From: Methylophaga nitratireducenticrescens
GTDB taxonomy: Bacteria; Pseudomonadota; Gammaproteobacteria; Nitrosococcales; Methylophagaceae
Assembly: GCF_000260985.4 (NCBI RefSeq)
Contig: NC_017857.3
Location: forward strand, 1 to 64,000
Direction: 5' to 3'
Length of the DNA: 64,000 nucleotides
A model generated the notes under the pieces. It saw only the letters and a program-made list of their open reading frames with translations, made no database searches and had not been told where the DNA came from. Shown piece by piece: positions 1 to 9,945 of this stretch (its first letter is position 1; each line of letters starts with the position of its first letter). A program made the translations under genes and the position numbers.

Positions 1-91
1 AGCGAGAATTATACAGCCACTCGCCCGGCTGTCAACAACAATTATTACAGAATTATGAAACTAGAATAAAACTGAAATCTTGCGGAAAAAA

Positions 92-167
92 TGGTGGGCC
101 GTCTGCGACTCGAACGCAGGACCATCGGATTAAAAGTCCGGTGCTCTACCAACTGAGCTAACGGCCC
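92..167 (-). tRNA. tRNA-Lys (anticodon UUU)
   Basis: Read on the minus strand this is a complete 76-nt cloverleaf with a GGGCCGU acceptor paired to ACGGCCC. It has a D-arm with the AGTTGGTAGAGC motif, an anticodon loop CTTTTAA giving UUU (Lys), a GTTCGAGTC T-loop and a genome-encoded CCA at 92-94. It lies downstream of queC on the same strand. A short open frame that spans it on the plus strand is not a gene. Confidence 0.97.
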
Positions 168-307
168 AAACCAAGCGCGACATAATACTATAGTTGATAA
201 AAATGACAACCCCAGTTGCCAATATTTTTCTATTTTACTGACATAGATTAGTGGGTGGAGTCTTACAGGAAACAGGTAATCACTGATTCTTACCAAGAAA
301 CAATAAC

Positions 308-976
308 TTATTGATAACGTGTTGGGTCTGCTAATCCGGCATCAATAAAACCTTGTCGTCTGAAGCGGCAGGAATCACATTGTCCACACGCTCTGCCTTG
401 CGCATCAGCTTGGTAACAGGAAACCGTTTCGCTGTAATCAATCCCCAGCTCCGTACCACGCTTAACGATTTCTGACTTTGAAAGATACATCAATGGTGCT
501 TTTATATATATAGCGGAACCTTCAACTGCAGATTTGGTTGCCAGGTTAGCCAGCTTTTCAAATGCATCAATAAATTCAGGGCGACAATCAGGATAGCCTG
601 AGTAATCCACAGCGTTAACCCCGACAAAAATGGCTTCGGCATTAAGCACTTCTGCCCAGCCTAATGCAATCGACAGAAAAACTGTATTTCGTGCCGGGAC
701 ATAAGTAATCGGAATACCCTGCTGTTCTGTCTCTGGCACATCAATGTCATCTGTTAATGCTGAACCACCGATGGCACGAAGATCAATCTGTATTACTTTG
801 TGGCTGGCGACACCAGCTTTTTTAGCCAGATTTTCCGCCGCTAAAAGTTCGGTTTTGTGTCGCTGACCATAATCAAAGCTGATACTGAAGCATTCATAAC
901 CTTCAGCTTTGGCAATTGCCAGGGCGGTAACGGAATCCAATCCGCCGGAAAGTAATATGACAGCACGTTTAGTCAT
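308..976 (-). CDS. queC: 7-cyano-7-deazaguanine synthase QueC
   Basis: QueC converts 7-carboxy-7-deazaguanine to preQ0 using ATP and ammonia, in the cytoplasmic queuosine pathway. The 222-residue protein has the PP-loop SGGLDS near residues 10-15, and a zinc-binding cysteine cluster (CYQ, then ACGQCDSC) close to the C-terminus; both are family hallmarks. The start at 976 gives a 4-base ATGA overlap with the queE stop and begins MTKRAVILL as in homologues. A start at 997 would add seven unconserved residues. It is the last gene of the tol-pal-cpoB-queE-queC array and is probably translationally coupled to queE. Confidence 0.95.
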   Translation of the reverse strand: MTKRAVILLSGGLDSVTALAIAKAEGYECFSISFDYGQRHKTELLAAENLAKKAGVASHKVIQIDLRAIGGSALTDDIDVPETEQQGIPITYVPARNTVFLSIALGWAEVLNAEAIFVGVNAVDYSGYPDCRPEFIDAFEKLANLATKSAVEGSAIYIKAPLMYLSKSEIVKRGTELGIDYSETVSCYQADAQGRACGQCDSCRFRRQGFIDAGLADPTRYQ

Positions 977-1614
977 CGGCCTTGAGCATCGTTCCACAAA
1001 TATTTATGCAATTGAATTTGCATTCTCACCGGCAGATTATCGGCAATAATCCATTCCGCTAAATCCGTTGGCGTTAGATCACCATGCACTGGGGAAAATA
1101 AAATCTCACAACGATCTATCAGATCCAGTGAAGATAACTGTTCACGAGCCCAATCATAATCTTCGCGATTGCAAATAACGAATTTAACCTGATCCTGATG
1201 ATTTAACTGATCGACATTACTGTATAGGTTTTTGGAAACTTCACCTGATGCGGGGGTTTTTAAATCCATAACCCGAACGACTCGCGGATCGATATTACCG
1301 ATATCCATGGCACCACTGGTTTCCAGAGACACTTCGACATCCAAATCACACAAGGCGGTTAATAACTCCCGGCAGGTGTTTTGCGCCAACGGCTCGCCGC
1401 CGGTAACAGTGACATAGCGGGGATTGTAGCTTTTTACTTCTGCAACAATGTCACTTACTTCCATTTTTTGCCCGCCATGAAAGGCATAAGCTGTATCACA
1501 ATAACCACAACGCAATGGGCAGCCGGTCAACCTGACAAAAACTGTAGGCAGACCCACTGTCCGGGTTTCACCTTGTAATGAATAGAAAATCTCGGTGATA
1601 CGACATTGAGCCAT
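973..1614 (-). CDS. queE: 7-carboxy-7-deazaguanine synthase QueE (radical SAM)
   Basis: QueE is a radical SAM enzyme that contracts 6-carboxytetrahydropterin to 7-carboxy-7-deazaguanine, the step before QueC. The 213-residue protein has the radical SAM cluster CPLRCGYC (Cys32, Cys36, Cys39) and the glycine motif VTGGEPL. The N-terminal [11 protein letters not shown] stretch is typical of QueE. It follows cpoB by about 23 bases and overlaps queC, so it is probably in the same transcript. Placement of queE-queC behind tol-pal is common in gammaproteobacteria; this is family knowledge and was not searched here. Confidence 0.95.
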   Translation of the reverse strand: MAQCRITEIFYSLQGETRTVGLPTVFVRLTGCPLRCGYCDTAYAFHGGQKMEVSDIVAEVKSYNPRYVTVTGGEPLAQNTCRELLTALCDLDVEVSLETSGAMDIGNIDPRVVRVMDLKTPASGEVSKNLYSNVDQLNHQDQVKFVICNREDYDWAREQLSSLDLIDRCEILFSPVHGDLTPTDLAEWIIADNLPVRMQIQLHKYLWNDAQGR

Positions 1615-1637
1615 CTACGTTATCTACAAAAATTGTT

Positions 1638-2468
1638 TTATTGGGCATTTTGCTGGATACGATCCAGACGCACTTTCGCCAAGCGAGAAGCTGATGTATC
1701 AGGATATTGTTCAATAACCTGATTCAATGATGCTTGCGCCTTACTGGTATCGCCAGTTTCATATTCACTGAAACCACGTTTTAACAAAGCATCTGCAACT
1801 TTATTACTATCGGGATAGCTGGATATGACTTTATCGAAAGCTACAATTGCTTTATCAAATTCACGTAAAACATAATGTGCTTCACCCTGCCAATAATAGA
1901 CATTAGGCAGATATAAACTGTTTGGGTAGGTTTGAGGGAAAGCTCCCAAGGCTGACAAAGCATCCTGATAACGACCGCCACGCAGATCCTGTAATGCAGA
2001 CTGATATGCGGCTTCGCCACTTTCCACAGCTACAGGTACAAGCGAACTGTCTTCAGCCTTTGTCTGTTCATCGGGGGTATTCTGCAAGCCACTCTCAGCT
2101 AATTCTTCATCAATTGACTCATTATCAACACTAGGAGAATCAACAGTTGAAGGAGCTTGAGAAACTGGTGGTTGCTGCTGGATTTCTGTTATCCGTTGAT
2201 CAAGATCCAGATATTGTTCACGCTGGCGTTTTTGAATCTGCTCTATCTGGTGATTAAGCTCTTCATTAGCACCATTTAAACGCTGAATCTCTCGCTGTAA
2301 TTGATCAACCTGAGTGAGCAAAGAGGTTAATCCCTGCCCCTGAATAATACGTTCCAGTCGATCCATGCGAGCCTGTAAAGACTCTTCCTCAGCCCAAGAA
2401 ACAGCGGGCGCCAATATAGCGCCCACCATTACTACTATTGCAAGTTGTTTTTGCTTTTTAAACGGCAT
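1638..2468 (-). CDS. cpoB: Cell division coordinator CpoB (YbgF), TPR protein
   Basis: CpoB is a periplasmic protein that links outer-membrane constriction by Tol-Pal with peptidoglycan synthesis at division. The 276-residue product starts with a signal peptide (MPFKKQKQLAIVV to SWA), followed by a coiled-coil segment rich in Gln, Glu and Leu. A low-complexity Ser/Glu linker leads to C-terminal TPR repeats (for example GGRYQDALSALGAF and YYWQGEAHYVLREFDKAI). The ATG at 2468 sits just after the pal stop (TGATATG); a TTG 12 bases upstream is less likely. Position between pal and queE agrees with the call. Confidence 0.94.
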   Translation of the reverse strand: MPFKKQKQLAIVVMVGAILAPAVSWAEEESLQARMDRLERIIQGQGLTSLLTQVDQLQREIQRLNGANEELNHQIEQIQKRQREQYLDLDQRITEIQQQPPVSQAPSTVDSPSVDNESIDEELAESGLQNTPDEQTKAEDSSLVPVAVESGEAAYQSALQDLRGGRYQDALSALGAFPQTYPNSLYLPNVYYWQGEAHYVLREFDKAIVAFDKVISSYPDSNKVADALLKRGFSEYETGDTSKAQASLNQVIEQYPDTSASRLAKVRLDRIQQNAQ

Positions 2469-2469
2469 A

Positions 2470-3039
2470 TCAACGACCAATGTAAATTATTTCAACTCGA
2501 CGGTTTTGCGACCATGCAGATTCATCACTGCCATCAACAGCAGGACGCTCTTCACCAAAACTTGTCACACGAAATTGTTGGGCACTCGCACCTTGCAACA
2601 TCAGTAACTGACGAATAGACAAAGCACGTCGCTCGCCTAATGCAAGATTGTATTCACGTGAACCCCGTTCATCGGTATGACCTTCAAGACGGACAGTCAG
2701 ATTAGGGTTTTTGCCCAAATACTCGGCATGAGCTTCAACAATAGACTGATCTTCGGCTCTGACGCTGGCACTATCATAGTCAAAGTAAATGACACGATTG
2801 GATAATGGATTAGAAGGATCGTTCAATTCACTTCCTTCGTAACCATCCTCACCAACAATTACACTTGCTTCAGCTCCCAGATCACTACCATCTGCTCCTT
2901 CGCCATCAACACCTGAAGTTGAAGTGCCATTACGCTCCTCAACCAGTACTTCATCGGTTCCATCTTTTGTGGCGTTACCGCTACAGGCATTGAGTAAAAA
3001 CAATGCAATAAGTAGAGCCGAGAACTTATAACGATTCAT
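2470..3039 (-). CDS. pal: Peptidoglycan-associated lipoprotein Pal
   Basis: Pal is an outer-membrane lipoprotein that binds peptidoglycan and completes the Tol-Pal envelope complex. The 189-residue protein has a lipoprotein signal with lipobox LLNAC near residues 14-18 and an acidic, Ser/Gly-rich linker. Its C-terminal OmpA-like domain contains the peptidoglycan-binding pattern GHTDERGSREYNLALGERRA. The start at 3039 is preferred over one at 3057 because an AGGAGTG ribosome-binding sequence lies a few bases upstream of it, inside the longer frame. It lies between tolB and cpoB. Confidence 0.96.
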   Translation of the reverse strand: MNRYKFSALLIALFLLNACSGNATKDGTDEVLVEERNGTSTSGVDGEGADGSDLGAEASVIVGEDGYEGSELNDPSNPLSNRVIYFDYDSASVRAEDQSIVEAHAEYLGKNPNLTVRLEGHTDERGSREYNLALGERRALSIRQLLMLQGASAQQFRVTSFGEERPAVDGSDESAWSQNRRVEIIYIGR

Positions 3040-3060
3040 AACAAACACTCCTGACATAAA

Positions 3061-4362
3061 TTATTTTTTCAGCGGAGACCATGCTGGTTCACGCACAACA
3101 GTTCCGGATTCGCTCAAACGTTGATGGATCCGGCCATCAACAGAGACAGCAGCTAAAATACCGCTACCTTTTTGCTCAGTAGCATACAGGATCATTTGGC
3201 CATTCGGCGCGAAACTCGGCGACTCAGCTTTTCCTGAATCGGTCAAAACGTGTATTGCGCCGGTTTTCAAGTCCTGTACAGCAATATAAAAACCGCCATT
3301 GGCACCATGGACCATGGCCAGTTTGCTTCCATCTGGTGATAAATCAGGTGAAGCATTGTAATTTCCTTCAAAACTGATCCGCTCAGCTCTCCCGCCACTT
3401 GCTGAAACTTTATAAATTTGTGGTCGCCCCCCACGGTCAGAAGTAAAGTAAATATCACTTCCATCCGGCGACCAGACGGCTTCAGTATCAATCGCCTGAG
3501 CATTGTTGGTTACCCGGATTAAATCACCATTAGCCAACTCCATGACATATATTTCCGGATTACCATTTCTCGACAGAGTCAAAGCCAGTTTTTTGCCATC
3601 AGGCGACCAGGCTGGGGCGCTGTTTATTCCTTCAAAGGAGGCAACTGACTTGCGTTGTCCGCTTTGCAACTGCTGAACAAAAACCTCTGTTTTACCATTC
3701 TCAAATGATACATAGGCTAGCTGATCACCATCAGGGCCCCAGGACGGTGACATAATAGGTTGAGTAGATTGTAATACTGTTCGGGGATTTGCTCCATCGG
3801 CATCGGATATCTGTAGAGCGAACCACTTTTTACCATCACCAGCTGTTATTTGTGTAACAAATGCCAGACGTGTTGAAAAGATACCTTTTTCACCCGTCAA
3901 AGTTTCATAAATCACATCAGCAATTTGATGCCCCAAAGCACGCAGACCAGATGCTGGAACCTGGTAACGTTTTCCTGCCAATTGCTGACCACGATAAACA
4001 TCAAATAATTGGAACTGAACCTGATAGTTCTCTCCATCTTGACTGCTGATTTTACCAATGACAAGCCCTTCCGATCGTAATAAACGCCAATCGGCAAAGT
4101 TGACCTGAGATTGTTCGGATGGACGAGAGACCAAATCCTGATTATCTAATGGTGCGAAACGCCCACTACTCTCAAGATCATTACGAATAATGCTGGTTAT
4201 ATCCTCTGGTGATTTCATTCCCTCGGACCCAAACGGCACTATCGCAATGGGAAGCGCACCATCTGAACCACCGGTAATTTCAACTTTCAAAACGGCAAAT
4301 GCCTGAATTGGCATAAAAAACATAGCCATTAAGGCAAGAAAACGAATTAATCTCAGGGCCAT
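3061..4362 (-). CDS. tolB: Tol-Pal translocation protein TolB
   Basis: TolB is a periplasmic beta-propeller that interacts with Pal and TolA. The 433-residue protein has a signal peptide ending around AFA, then the N-terminal alpha/beta domain. A C-terminal six-blade propeller shows as repeated SPDG-type motifs: SPSWGPDG, APAWSPDGKKLAL, AVWSPDGSDIYF, SPDLSPDGSKLAM and SPSFAPNGQ. Length and layout are normal for the family. It is placed between tolA and pal with very short gaps. Confidence 0.97.
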   Translation of the reverse strand: MALRLIRFLALMAMFFMPIQAFAVLKVEITGGSDGALPIAIVPFGSEGMKSPEDITSIIRNDLESSGRFAPLDNQDLVSRPSEQSQVNFADWRLLRSEGLVIGKISSQDGENYQVQFQLFDVYRGQQLAGKRYQVPASGLRALGHQIADVIYETLTGEKGIFSTRLAFVTQITAGDGKKWFALQISDADGANPRTVLQSTQPIMSPSWGPDGDQLAYVSFENGKTEVFVQQLQSGQRKSVASFEGINSAPAWSPDGKKLALTLSRNGNPEIYVMELANGDLIRVTNNAQAIDTEAVWSPDGSDIYFTSDRGGRPQIYKVSASGGRAERISFEGNYNASPDLSPDGSKLAMVHGANGGFYIAVQDLKTGAIHVLTDSGKAESPSFAPNGQMILYATEQKGSGILAAVSVDGRIHQRLSESGTVVREPAWSPLKK

Positions 4363-4373
4363 ATCAGCTTCTC

Positions 4374-5456
4374 TTATTCAGGTTTAAAGTATATTTCAAT
4401 GCCTTCATTAATTATCTTTTGCGCAGCATCAGGATCAGAGGGCATTGGCATTGGAGCGGCCTTGTAAACAGCATTTTCTGCAGAACGATCAAAGATTTCA
4501 CTACCACTGCTTTTTATCACTCTTACACTACGAATATCTCCACCCGGAATAAGTTTCACTTCCAGGGTAACAAGCAGCCCAGCTTCTGCATTTGCCGGTT
4601 TGGTCCAATAACGGGTAATTCTTTGCTGAATTTGCAAGCCATATGAATCCAATATTCCAGTAATACGTTGTTGTTTGCGTTGTTCTGCTTCAGCATCTAA
4701 TTGTCTCTGCAAAGCTTCTTCAGCTTCTGCTCGTGATTTTTCCGCTGCCAAGCGTTCAGCCTCAGCTTTTCGTTTCGCCTCATCTTCAGCAGCTTTTCGT
4801 TTGGCTTCTTCTTCTGCCTTAAGCTTGGCTTCCTCTTCCGCTTTTCGTTTGGCCTCTTCCTCAGCCTTGCGTCTGGCTTCTTCTTCCGCTTTGCGTTTAG
4901 CCTCAGCTTCCTCACGGGCCTGTTCTGCTGCTAAGCGTTCTGCTTCAGCTTTTTGTTTGGCTTCTTCAGCCGCTTTTCGCTCGGCTTCAGCCTGTTGTTT
5001 AGCTTGTTCTGCTTGTTGACGTTCCAACTCTGCCTGTTTACGTGCTTCTTCCTGCTCTATACGTTGTTGCTCAAGCTCTTTCAAACGTTGCTGTTCAAGC
5101 TCAGCTTCCTGTTTTCGTTGTTCGGCATCCAGCTTTGCACGTTCCTGCATATCCAGAAATTCCTGCTCTTTACGAGCCAGCTCATCTTGCGTTTTTTCAA
5201 GTTGCTCATCCAGCTTTTGCTGACGCTCTTCTTCTGCGGCACGTTTTTTTTCTTCCGCTTCCTGCAACCGTGCCATTTCTTCAAGAATCAAATCTTCATC
5301 AACCACGGTAGCTTGTACGATCTCGACTTCTGGCTGACCAAACTGGCGAATATCAGTGGGCATATCAAAGCTGAAGATCAGCAGCAGAAATAACAATATA
5401 TGCAGTATTGTTGAAGTGCCACCGGCAAGAAGAGTTTGCACAATTGGATGCTTCAT
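4374..5456 (-). CDS. tolA: TolA, inner-membrane spanning Tol-Pal protein
   Basis: TolA couples the TolQR proton motor to TolB and Pal across the periplasm. The 360-residue protein has one N-terminal membrane helix (about residues 13-30). Domain II is a long Lys/Glu/Ala/Gln-rich helical region of about 200 residues with near-repeats such as KRKAEEEA. A C-terminal TonB-like domain contains the LEVKLIPGGDIRSVRVIKSSG stretch. The repetitive middle gives long antisense open frames that are not genes. Length is ordinary; the repeat number of domain II varies widely between species. Confidence 0.95.
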   Translation of the reverse strand: MKHPIVQTLLAGGTSTILHILLFLLLIFSFDMPTDIRQFGQPEVEIVQATVVDEDLILEEMARLQEAEEKKRAAEEERQQKLDEQLEKTQDELARKEQEFLDMQERAKLDAEQRKQEAELEQQRLKELEQQRIEQEEARKQAELERQQAEQAKQQAEAERKAAEEAKQKAEAERLAAEQAREEAEAKRKAEEEARRKAEEEAKRKAEEEAKLKAEEEAKRKAAEDEAKRKAEAERLAAEKSRAEAEEALQRQLDAEAEQRKQQRITGILDSYGLQIQQRITRYWTKPANAEAGLLVTLEVKLIPGGDIRSVRVIKSSGSEIFDRSAENAVYKAAPMPMPSDPDAAQKIINEGIEIYFKPE

Positions 5457-5462
5457 CTTAAA

Positions 5463-5909
5463 TTACTGTGTGTCCGTTTCCGGTCGTTGAGTAATCAAAC
5501 CGACATTCGGTACGCCTGCTTTTTGTAATAACGCCATAGCACCTACCACTTGTCCATAACTTGCTGAACTATCGCCTTTGACCATTACTGGTGTTTGAGG
5601 GTTACGGCGTATTACGGCTGATACTCTGGCAACCAGTTCCTGTGCACCAAGGCTTTGATCCTGATTCTCCCCCACAGACGCATAATAAGCACCATTAGCA
5701 TCCACTGAAATCACAAGTGGCTCAAGGTTTTCCGGTGCTTCTACCGGGTTGGCATCTGCTTTGGGTAAGTCGACCTGAACGCCCTGGGTAAGCATGGGCG
5801 CGGTAATCATGAAAATGATCAGCAAGACCAGCATGACGTCGATGTACGGCACGACATTAATTTCTGCCATAGGCTTGCGACGTTGGCGTTGTTGTTTATA
5901 AAGCGCCAT
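5463..5909 (-). CDS. tolR: TolR, proton-channel subunit of the Tol-Pal system
   Basis: TolR belongs to the ExbD/TolR family and forms the proton-conducting motor with TolQ in the inner membrane. The 148-residue protein has a basic N-terminus and a single membrane helix that begins INVVPYIDVMLVLLIIFM. The helix carries the conserved proton-carrying aspartate (Asp24). A periplasmic domain with the VMVKGD motif follows. It lies 6 bases from tolA and 14 bases from tolQ, so co-transcription is very likely. Confidence 0.97.
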   Translation of the reverse strand: MALYKQQRQRRKPMAEINVVPYIDVMLVLLIIFMITAPMLTQGVQVDLPKADANPVEAPENLEPLVISVDANGAYYASVGENQDQSLGAQELVARVSAVIRRNPQTPVMVKGDSSASYGQVVGAMALLQKAGVPNVGLITQRPETDTQ

Positions 5910-5923
5910 AGTTGGCTCCGTTA

Positions 5924-6592
5924 TTAACCTTGTTGCCGTTGCAAAATTGAAGAGAATTCTTCAACGAAATTGTCATAACGACTAATCAATCTCTCAACTT
6001 CGTGTGAATAACGGTTATATGCTACAACCGCTGGAATCGCTGCAAACAAGCCCATTGCTGTTGCGATCAACGCCTCGGCAATACCTGGTGCGACCATAGC
6101 CAGAGTCGCCTGTTGCACTTCACCTAAGGCGCGGAATGAATTCATGATACCCCAGACCGTTCCAAACAAACCAATGTATGGACTGGTAGAGCCTGCCGTC
6201 GCCAGAAAGGGTAACGAAACTTCCAATTCATCCATTTCACGGGACAAGGAAATACGCATTACCCGCTGTGTCCCCTCCAATACATAGGTTGAATCAGTAG
6301 AGGATTTTTTTAAACGAACAAATTCCTTGAAACCTGCCTCGAAAATTCCCTCCATACCCCGACCAGAATGTGGTCTGGCAGTAATGTCCTCATAGAGTCT
6401 GTTTAATTCATTTCCCGACCAGAATTTATCCTCAAATAAATCAGCATCTCGCCGGGCATCGGCTAACTCGCTGCGTTTTTTGAAAATAATGGTCCAGGAA
6501 TAAACTGATATCAGCAGCAAAATCAGCATCACGATCTGCACCAGTAAACTGGCTTCAGATATCAGGGACATCAAGGATAGATCAGCATTCAC
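5924..6592 (-). CDS. tolQ: TolQ, proton-channel subunit of the Tol-Pal system
   Basis: TolQ belongs to the MotA/TolQ/ExbB family and forms the inner-membrane motor with TolR. The 222-residue protein has an N-terminal membrane helix (about residues 15-35). A cytoplasmic loop follows, then a helix pair in the GLFGTVWGIMNSF and ALIATAMGLFAAIPAVVAYN regions, which are the family signature. The GTG at 6592 overlaps the end of ybgC by 11 bases; an internal ATG at 6571 (MSLISEASL) is an alternative start. Order ybgC-tolQ-tolR-tolA is conserved. Confidence 0.96.
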   Translation of the reverse strand: MNADLSLMSLISEASLLVQIVMLILLLISVYSWTIIFKKRSELADARRDADLFEDKFWSGNELNRLYEDITARPHSGRGMEGIFEAGFKEFVRLKKSSTDSTYVLEGTQRVMRISLSREMDELEVSLPFLATAGSTSPYIGLFGTVWGIMNSFRALGEVQQATLAMVAPGIAEALIATAMGLFAAIPAVVAYNRYSHEVERLISRYDNFVEEFSSILQRQQG

Positions 6593-6986
6593 AGTGCATC
6601 TCCGTCAAAATAAAAGAAGGTATCGGGCACGGTTTAAATCGCAAAGCATCCAGACAGGCCACTCGGACCGACGCACTGCACAACATCTCACCGTCACACA
6701 GCACTGATTGCTCAAACTGCATGCTTGCACCGCTCATTTGTGTCATTTCAGATCGAATCAATAAGGCATCATTAAAACGTGCCGGGCGACGAAAATTGAT
6801 TTGCATCGAATGGACTGCAAACAGACAATTATGTTCGTCTTTTAAAATAGTTTGTTCAAAACCAAGTTGGCGTAGCCATTCTGTTCGCGCCCGCTCCATA
6901 AACTTCAGATAATTTGCGTGATATACCACGCCACCACTATCTGTATCTTCGTAATACACTCTCACCGGCCAATCAAAAGACTGCAT
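6582..6986 (-). CDS. ybgC: Tol-Pal-associated acyl-CoA thioesterase YbgC
   Basis: YbgC is a hotdog-fold thioesterase encoded at the head of most tol-pal operons and thought to act on acyl-CoA or acyl-ACP at the membrane. The 134-residue protein carries the 4-hydroxybenzoyl-CoA-thioesterase active-site pattern DTDSGGVVYHANYLKFMERA. The ATG at 6986 overlaps the ruvB stop (TGATG); an upstream TTG would add one residue. Its 3' end overlaps tolQ. These overlaps suggest translational coupling from ruvB into the tol genes. Confidence 0.94.
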   Translation of the reverse strand: MQSFDWPVRVYYEDTDSGGVVYHANYLKFMERARTEWLRQLGFEQTILKDEHNCLFAVHSMQINFRRPARFNDALLIRSEMTQMSGASMQFEQSVLCDGEMLCSASVRVACLDALRFKPCPIPSFILTEMHCEC

Positions 6987-7999
6987 CAATCACCTGTTAG
7001 ATCTAAATCCGGTGTCAGACCCAAATGCAAAAAAGCCCGTTTGGTGGCGATTCTGCCACGAGGTGTCCGCATGATAAATCCTTCCTGAATCAAAAAGGGT
7101 TCAATAACATCTTCAATCGTGCCACGCTCTTCGCCAATGGCTGCAGCAATATTGTCCAGTCCTACCGGGCCACCGGAAAATTTTTCAATAATGGCCAACA
7201 ACAGTTTTCGGTCCAGCATATCAAAGCCAAACTTATCAACATCCAGTAAATCCAGTGCCTGTCTAGCAATTTCTGCCGTGACAATACCATCAAACCGCAC
7301 TTCTGCGTAGTCACGAACCCGTCGTAATAAACGGTTGGCTATCCGCGGCGTGCCTCTGGAACGGTGAGCAATTTCATCTGCACCATTAACGTCCAGCGTT
7401 AAGCCTAGAATACGTGCGCTACGCTGCACAATCGTACTTAAATCAGCAACATTGTAAAATTCTAATCGCTGCACAATGCCAAACCGGTCTCGCAAAGGCG
7501 AGGTCAGTGAACCAGCGCGGGTTGTTGCTCCGACCAGGGTAAATGGCTCAAGATCCAGCTTAATCGAACGAGCTGCCGGTCCTTCACCGATCATGATATC
7601 GATCTGGTAATCTTCCATCGCCGGATACAACACTTCTTCAACCACCGGGCTTAACCGATGAATTTCATCGACAAACAATACATCATTCGGCTCGAGATTC
7701 GTCAGCAATGCTGCCAAATCACCAGGACGCTCTAAAACTGGCCCCGAAGTTTGTCTTAAATTAACGCCCATTTCATTGGCGATAATATGGGCCAATGTGG
7801 TTTTACCCAGACCCGGAGGACCGAATATCAGAGTATGGTCCAATGCTTCTTTACGTTGCCGGGCCGCTGCAACAAATAACTCCATCTGCTCACGCACCAC
7901 CGGCTGCCCGATATAATCCTCTAACCTAATGGGTCGTATAGCCCGATCCACCCGGTCATCATCATTCAGCGTTTGCGGAGTAATAAAACGTTCATCCAT
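6986..7999 (-). CDS. ruvB: Holliday junction helicase subunit RuvB
   Basis: RuvB is the AAA+ motor that drives branch migration with RuvA. The 337-residue protein has Walker [10 protein letters not shown], Walker [10 protein letters not shown], the sensor stretch [12 protein letters not shown] with LRDRFGI, and a C-terminal winged-helix DNA-binding domain ([15 protein letters not shown] to RTPRGR). All catalytic motifs look intact. It lies two bases after the ruvA stop and just before ybgC, in the usual ruvC-ruvA-ruvB order. Confidence 0.98.
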   Translation of the reverse strand: MDERFITPQTLNDDDRVDRAIRPIRLEDYIGQPVVREQMELFVAAARQRKEALDHTLIFGPPGLGKTTLAHIIANEMGVNLRQTSGPVLERPGDLAALLTNLEPNDVLFVDEIHRLSPVVEEVLYPAMEDYQIDIMIGEGPAARSIKLDLEPFTLVGATTRAGSLTSPLRDRFGIVQRLEFYNVADLSTIVQRSARILGLTLDVNGADEIAHRSRGTPRIANRLLRRVRDYAEVRFDGIVTAEIARQALDLLDVDKFGFDMLDRKLLLAIIEKFSGGPVGLDNIAAAIGEERGTIEDVIEPFLIQEGFIMRTPRGRIATKRAFLHLGLTPDLDLTGD

Positions 8000-8001
8000 A
8001 G

Positions 8002-8598
8002 TTAGTTACGCTGTAACGCCTGTCTGATGATTTGCTCGGTAGTCATATCCTGCGCATCAAAACTACGGATCATTCTGTCTGCTTCGGCGGCTTTATACCC
8101 TAAAGCAATCAAAGCTTCCAGTGCTTCTTTTCGTGCCCCGCTGCTGCTCGGCATATTCGTCGTAATTTGTTCATCAAGCCCCATTGCAGAACCGACTTCT
8201 TTAAGTCTGTCGCGCATTTCTATAATAAGACGATCTGCTGTCTTTTTACCGACACCTGGCAAACGCGTCAAACTTGCGGCATCGCCTTCCTGCACACTTC
8301 GGGCAAAGCTATCAACATCACTCCCCGATAAAATTGTCAGCGCCAGTTTCGCTCCCACACCATTTACCTTAAGTAAACTGCGAAATAATAATCGTTCGCG
8401 AGTAGTCGCAAAACCATATAACAATTGGGCATCTTCGCGCACGACTAAATGGGTATATAAACTCACTTTTTCATTAAGTGACGGCAAATTTACAAACGTC
8501 GACATGGGGGCGGAGACTTCATAGCCCACCCCATTTACATCCAGCACTAATTCCGGCGGCTGTTTTTCGATAATAATTCCGGTAAGACGACCAATCAT
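8002..8598 (-). CDS. ruvA: Holliday junction subunit RuvA
   Basis: RuvA binds four-way junctions and loads RuvB. The 198-residue protein begins with the OB-fold typical of RuvA ([28 protein letters not shown]). Two helix-hairpin-helix motifs follow, seen in [13 protein letters not shown] and [18 protein letters not shown]-terminal three-helix domain ([13 protein letters not shown]) contacts RuvB. It overlaps ruvC by four bases. Confidence 0.97.
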   Translation of the reverse strand: MIGRLTGIIIEKQPPELVLDVNGVGYEVSAPMSTFVNLPSLNEKVSLYTHLVVREDAQLLYGFATTRERLLFRSLLKVNGVGAKLALTILSGSDVDSFARSVQEGDAASLTRLPGVGKKTADRLIIEMRDRLKEVGSAMGLDEQITTNMPSSSGARKEALEALIALGYKAAEADRMIRSFDAQDMTTEQIIRQALQRN

Positions 8599-9134
8599 CG
8601 GCTGTAACGTCCTCCTCGACGACGACTGATGCGCATTCCTGCGGGAAGTTTATTGCTGAGACTATCCAGTGCGGCATGATTTGCATGGGTTACCGCACAG
8701 GCTAAGGCATCTGCGGCATCTTCCATTGGCGCTTCTTTTAATTGCAACATGACGGACATCATATACTGGACCTGTTCTTTTTTGGCATGTCCGTTACCAA
8801 CGACAGCTTTTTTTATTTGGGTAGCGGAATATTCATGGACTTTTAACTGTTGATTGACTGCGGCACAAATGGCAGCCCCTCGAGCCTGACCAAGTTTCAA
8901 TGCTGAATCAGCATTTTTATGCAGAAACACCTGTTCGATGGCCATAATTTCAGGTTGATAACGTAGAATCAGATCGGTCAGTCCATCAAAAATCTGCTTC
9001 AAACGATCGGCAAATTCACCATCACCCACCAGCAGTCTGCCATTAATGACATGTTTAATCTGTTTACCGTCAAGCTCTATGATGCCAAAACCGGTTTTAC
9101 GGGAGCCGGGATCAACACCGAGAATGCGTGGCAT
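8595..9134 (-). CDS. ruvC: Holliday junction endonuclease RuvC
   Basis: RuvC is the dimeric RNase-H-fold nuclease that resolves Holliday junctions. The 179-residue protein starts [17 protein letters not shown], with the first catalytic Asp at residue 7. It contains AIEQVF (catalytic Glu) and a C-terminal [12 protein letters not shown] with the last acidic residues. Length is normal. It lies 14 bases downstream of yebC, with which it is usually linked. Confidence 0.97.
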   Translation of the reverse strand: MPRILGVDPGSRKTGFGIIELDGKQIKHVINGRLLVGDGEFADRLKQIFDGLTDLILRYQPEIMAIEQVFLHKNADSALKLGQARGAAICAAVNQQLKVHEYSATQIKKAVVGNGHAKKEQVQYMMSVMLQLKEAPMEDAADALACAVTHANHAALDSLSNKLPAGMRISRRRGGRYSR

Positions 9135-9148
9135 AGTGGGGATGGCCG

Positions 9149-9898
9149 CTAGTTCTCCAGCTGCGCCATAACCTCATCAGAAAAGTCTGCATTTGAATAA
9201 ACCTGTTGCACATCATCCAATTCTTCAAACGCTTCAATCATTGCAATAGCTTTTTGTGCATCTTCCAGCTCAAGACTGACCGTGGTATCCGGGTGCATCG
9301 TCACTTCTGCAGATTGCGCTTCCAGTCCAGCAGTATCAAGTGCGTCTTTCACTGCCGAATAGTCTTCTGGAGAAGTAAACACATCTACTGAACCGTCAGC
9401 ATTGGTGACGATATCTTCTGCACCGGCTTCAAGCGCAATTTCCATCACATCATCTTCAGTAACGTCATTACCAAAGCTGATAATACCTTTCTGATTAAAC
9501 AGATAGGCAACTGAGCCATCCGTTCCCATGTTACCGCCGCGCTTGCTGAAAACATGGCGCACTTCGGCAACAGTACGATTACGGTTATCGGTCATGCAAT
9601 CAACCATAATGGCGATACCGTTAGGGCCATAACCTTCATAACGAATTTCTTCGTATGCCGCGCCTTCCAGTTCGCCGGCACCACGCTTGGAAGCACGCTC
9701 AATAACATCTTTAGTCATATTGCTGCCCAATGCTTTATCGATGGCAGCACGTAACCGTGGATTCGTGGCAGGATCACTGCCGCCCATTCTGGCAGCGACA
9801 GTAATTTCACGAATCAGCCGTGTGAACAGTTTGCCGCGTTTGGCATCTTGCGCACCTTTTCTATGCTGAATATTCGCCCATTTACTATGACCTGCCAT
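9149..9898 (-). CDS. yebC: YebC/PmpR family protein (TACO1-like)
   Basis: This is a 249-residue member of the YebC/PmpR/TACO1 family. Members have been described as DNA-binding regulators and, more recently, as ribosome-associated factors that help translation of difficult sequences. The N-terminus [23 protein letters not shown] is the family signature, and the [19 protein letters not shown] segment of the middle domain is also present. It is first of the yebC-ruvC-ruvA-ruvB block. Which function applies here cannot be decided from sequence. Confidence 0.96.
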   Translation of the reverse strand: MAGHSKWANIQHRKGAQDAKRGKLFTRLIREITVAARMGGSDPATNPRLRAAIDKALGSNMTKDVIERASKRGAGELEGAAYEEIRYEGYGPNGIAIMVDCMTDNRNRTVAEVRHVFSKRGGNMGTDGSVAYLFNQKGIISFGNDVTEDDVMEIALEAGAEDIVTNADGSVDVFTSPEDYSAVKDALDTAGLEAQSAEVTMHPDTTVSLELEDAQKAIAMIEAFEELDDVQQVYSNADFSDEVMAQLEN

Positions 9899-9945
9899 TT
9901 GGTACTAACCTCTTTGTTATTACGTTAAATAGTTTGTTTTCTGAA

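Noticed and set aside
45-296. 83-codon open frame on the plus strand
   Set aside because: It runs across the minus-strand tRNA-Lys gene and contains the tRNA sequence; its translation has no domain.
4675-5393. Several long open frames opposite tolA
   Set aside because: They are caused by the repetitive Lys/Glu/Ala codons of TolA and give Ser/Ala/Leu/Phe-rich low-complexity proteins on the other strand.
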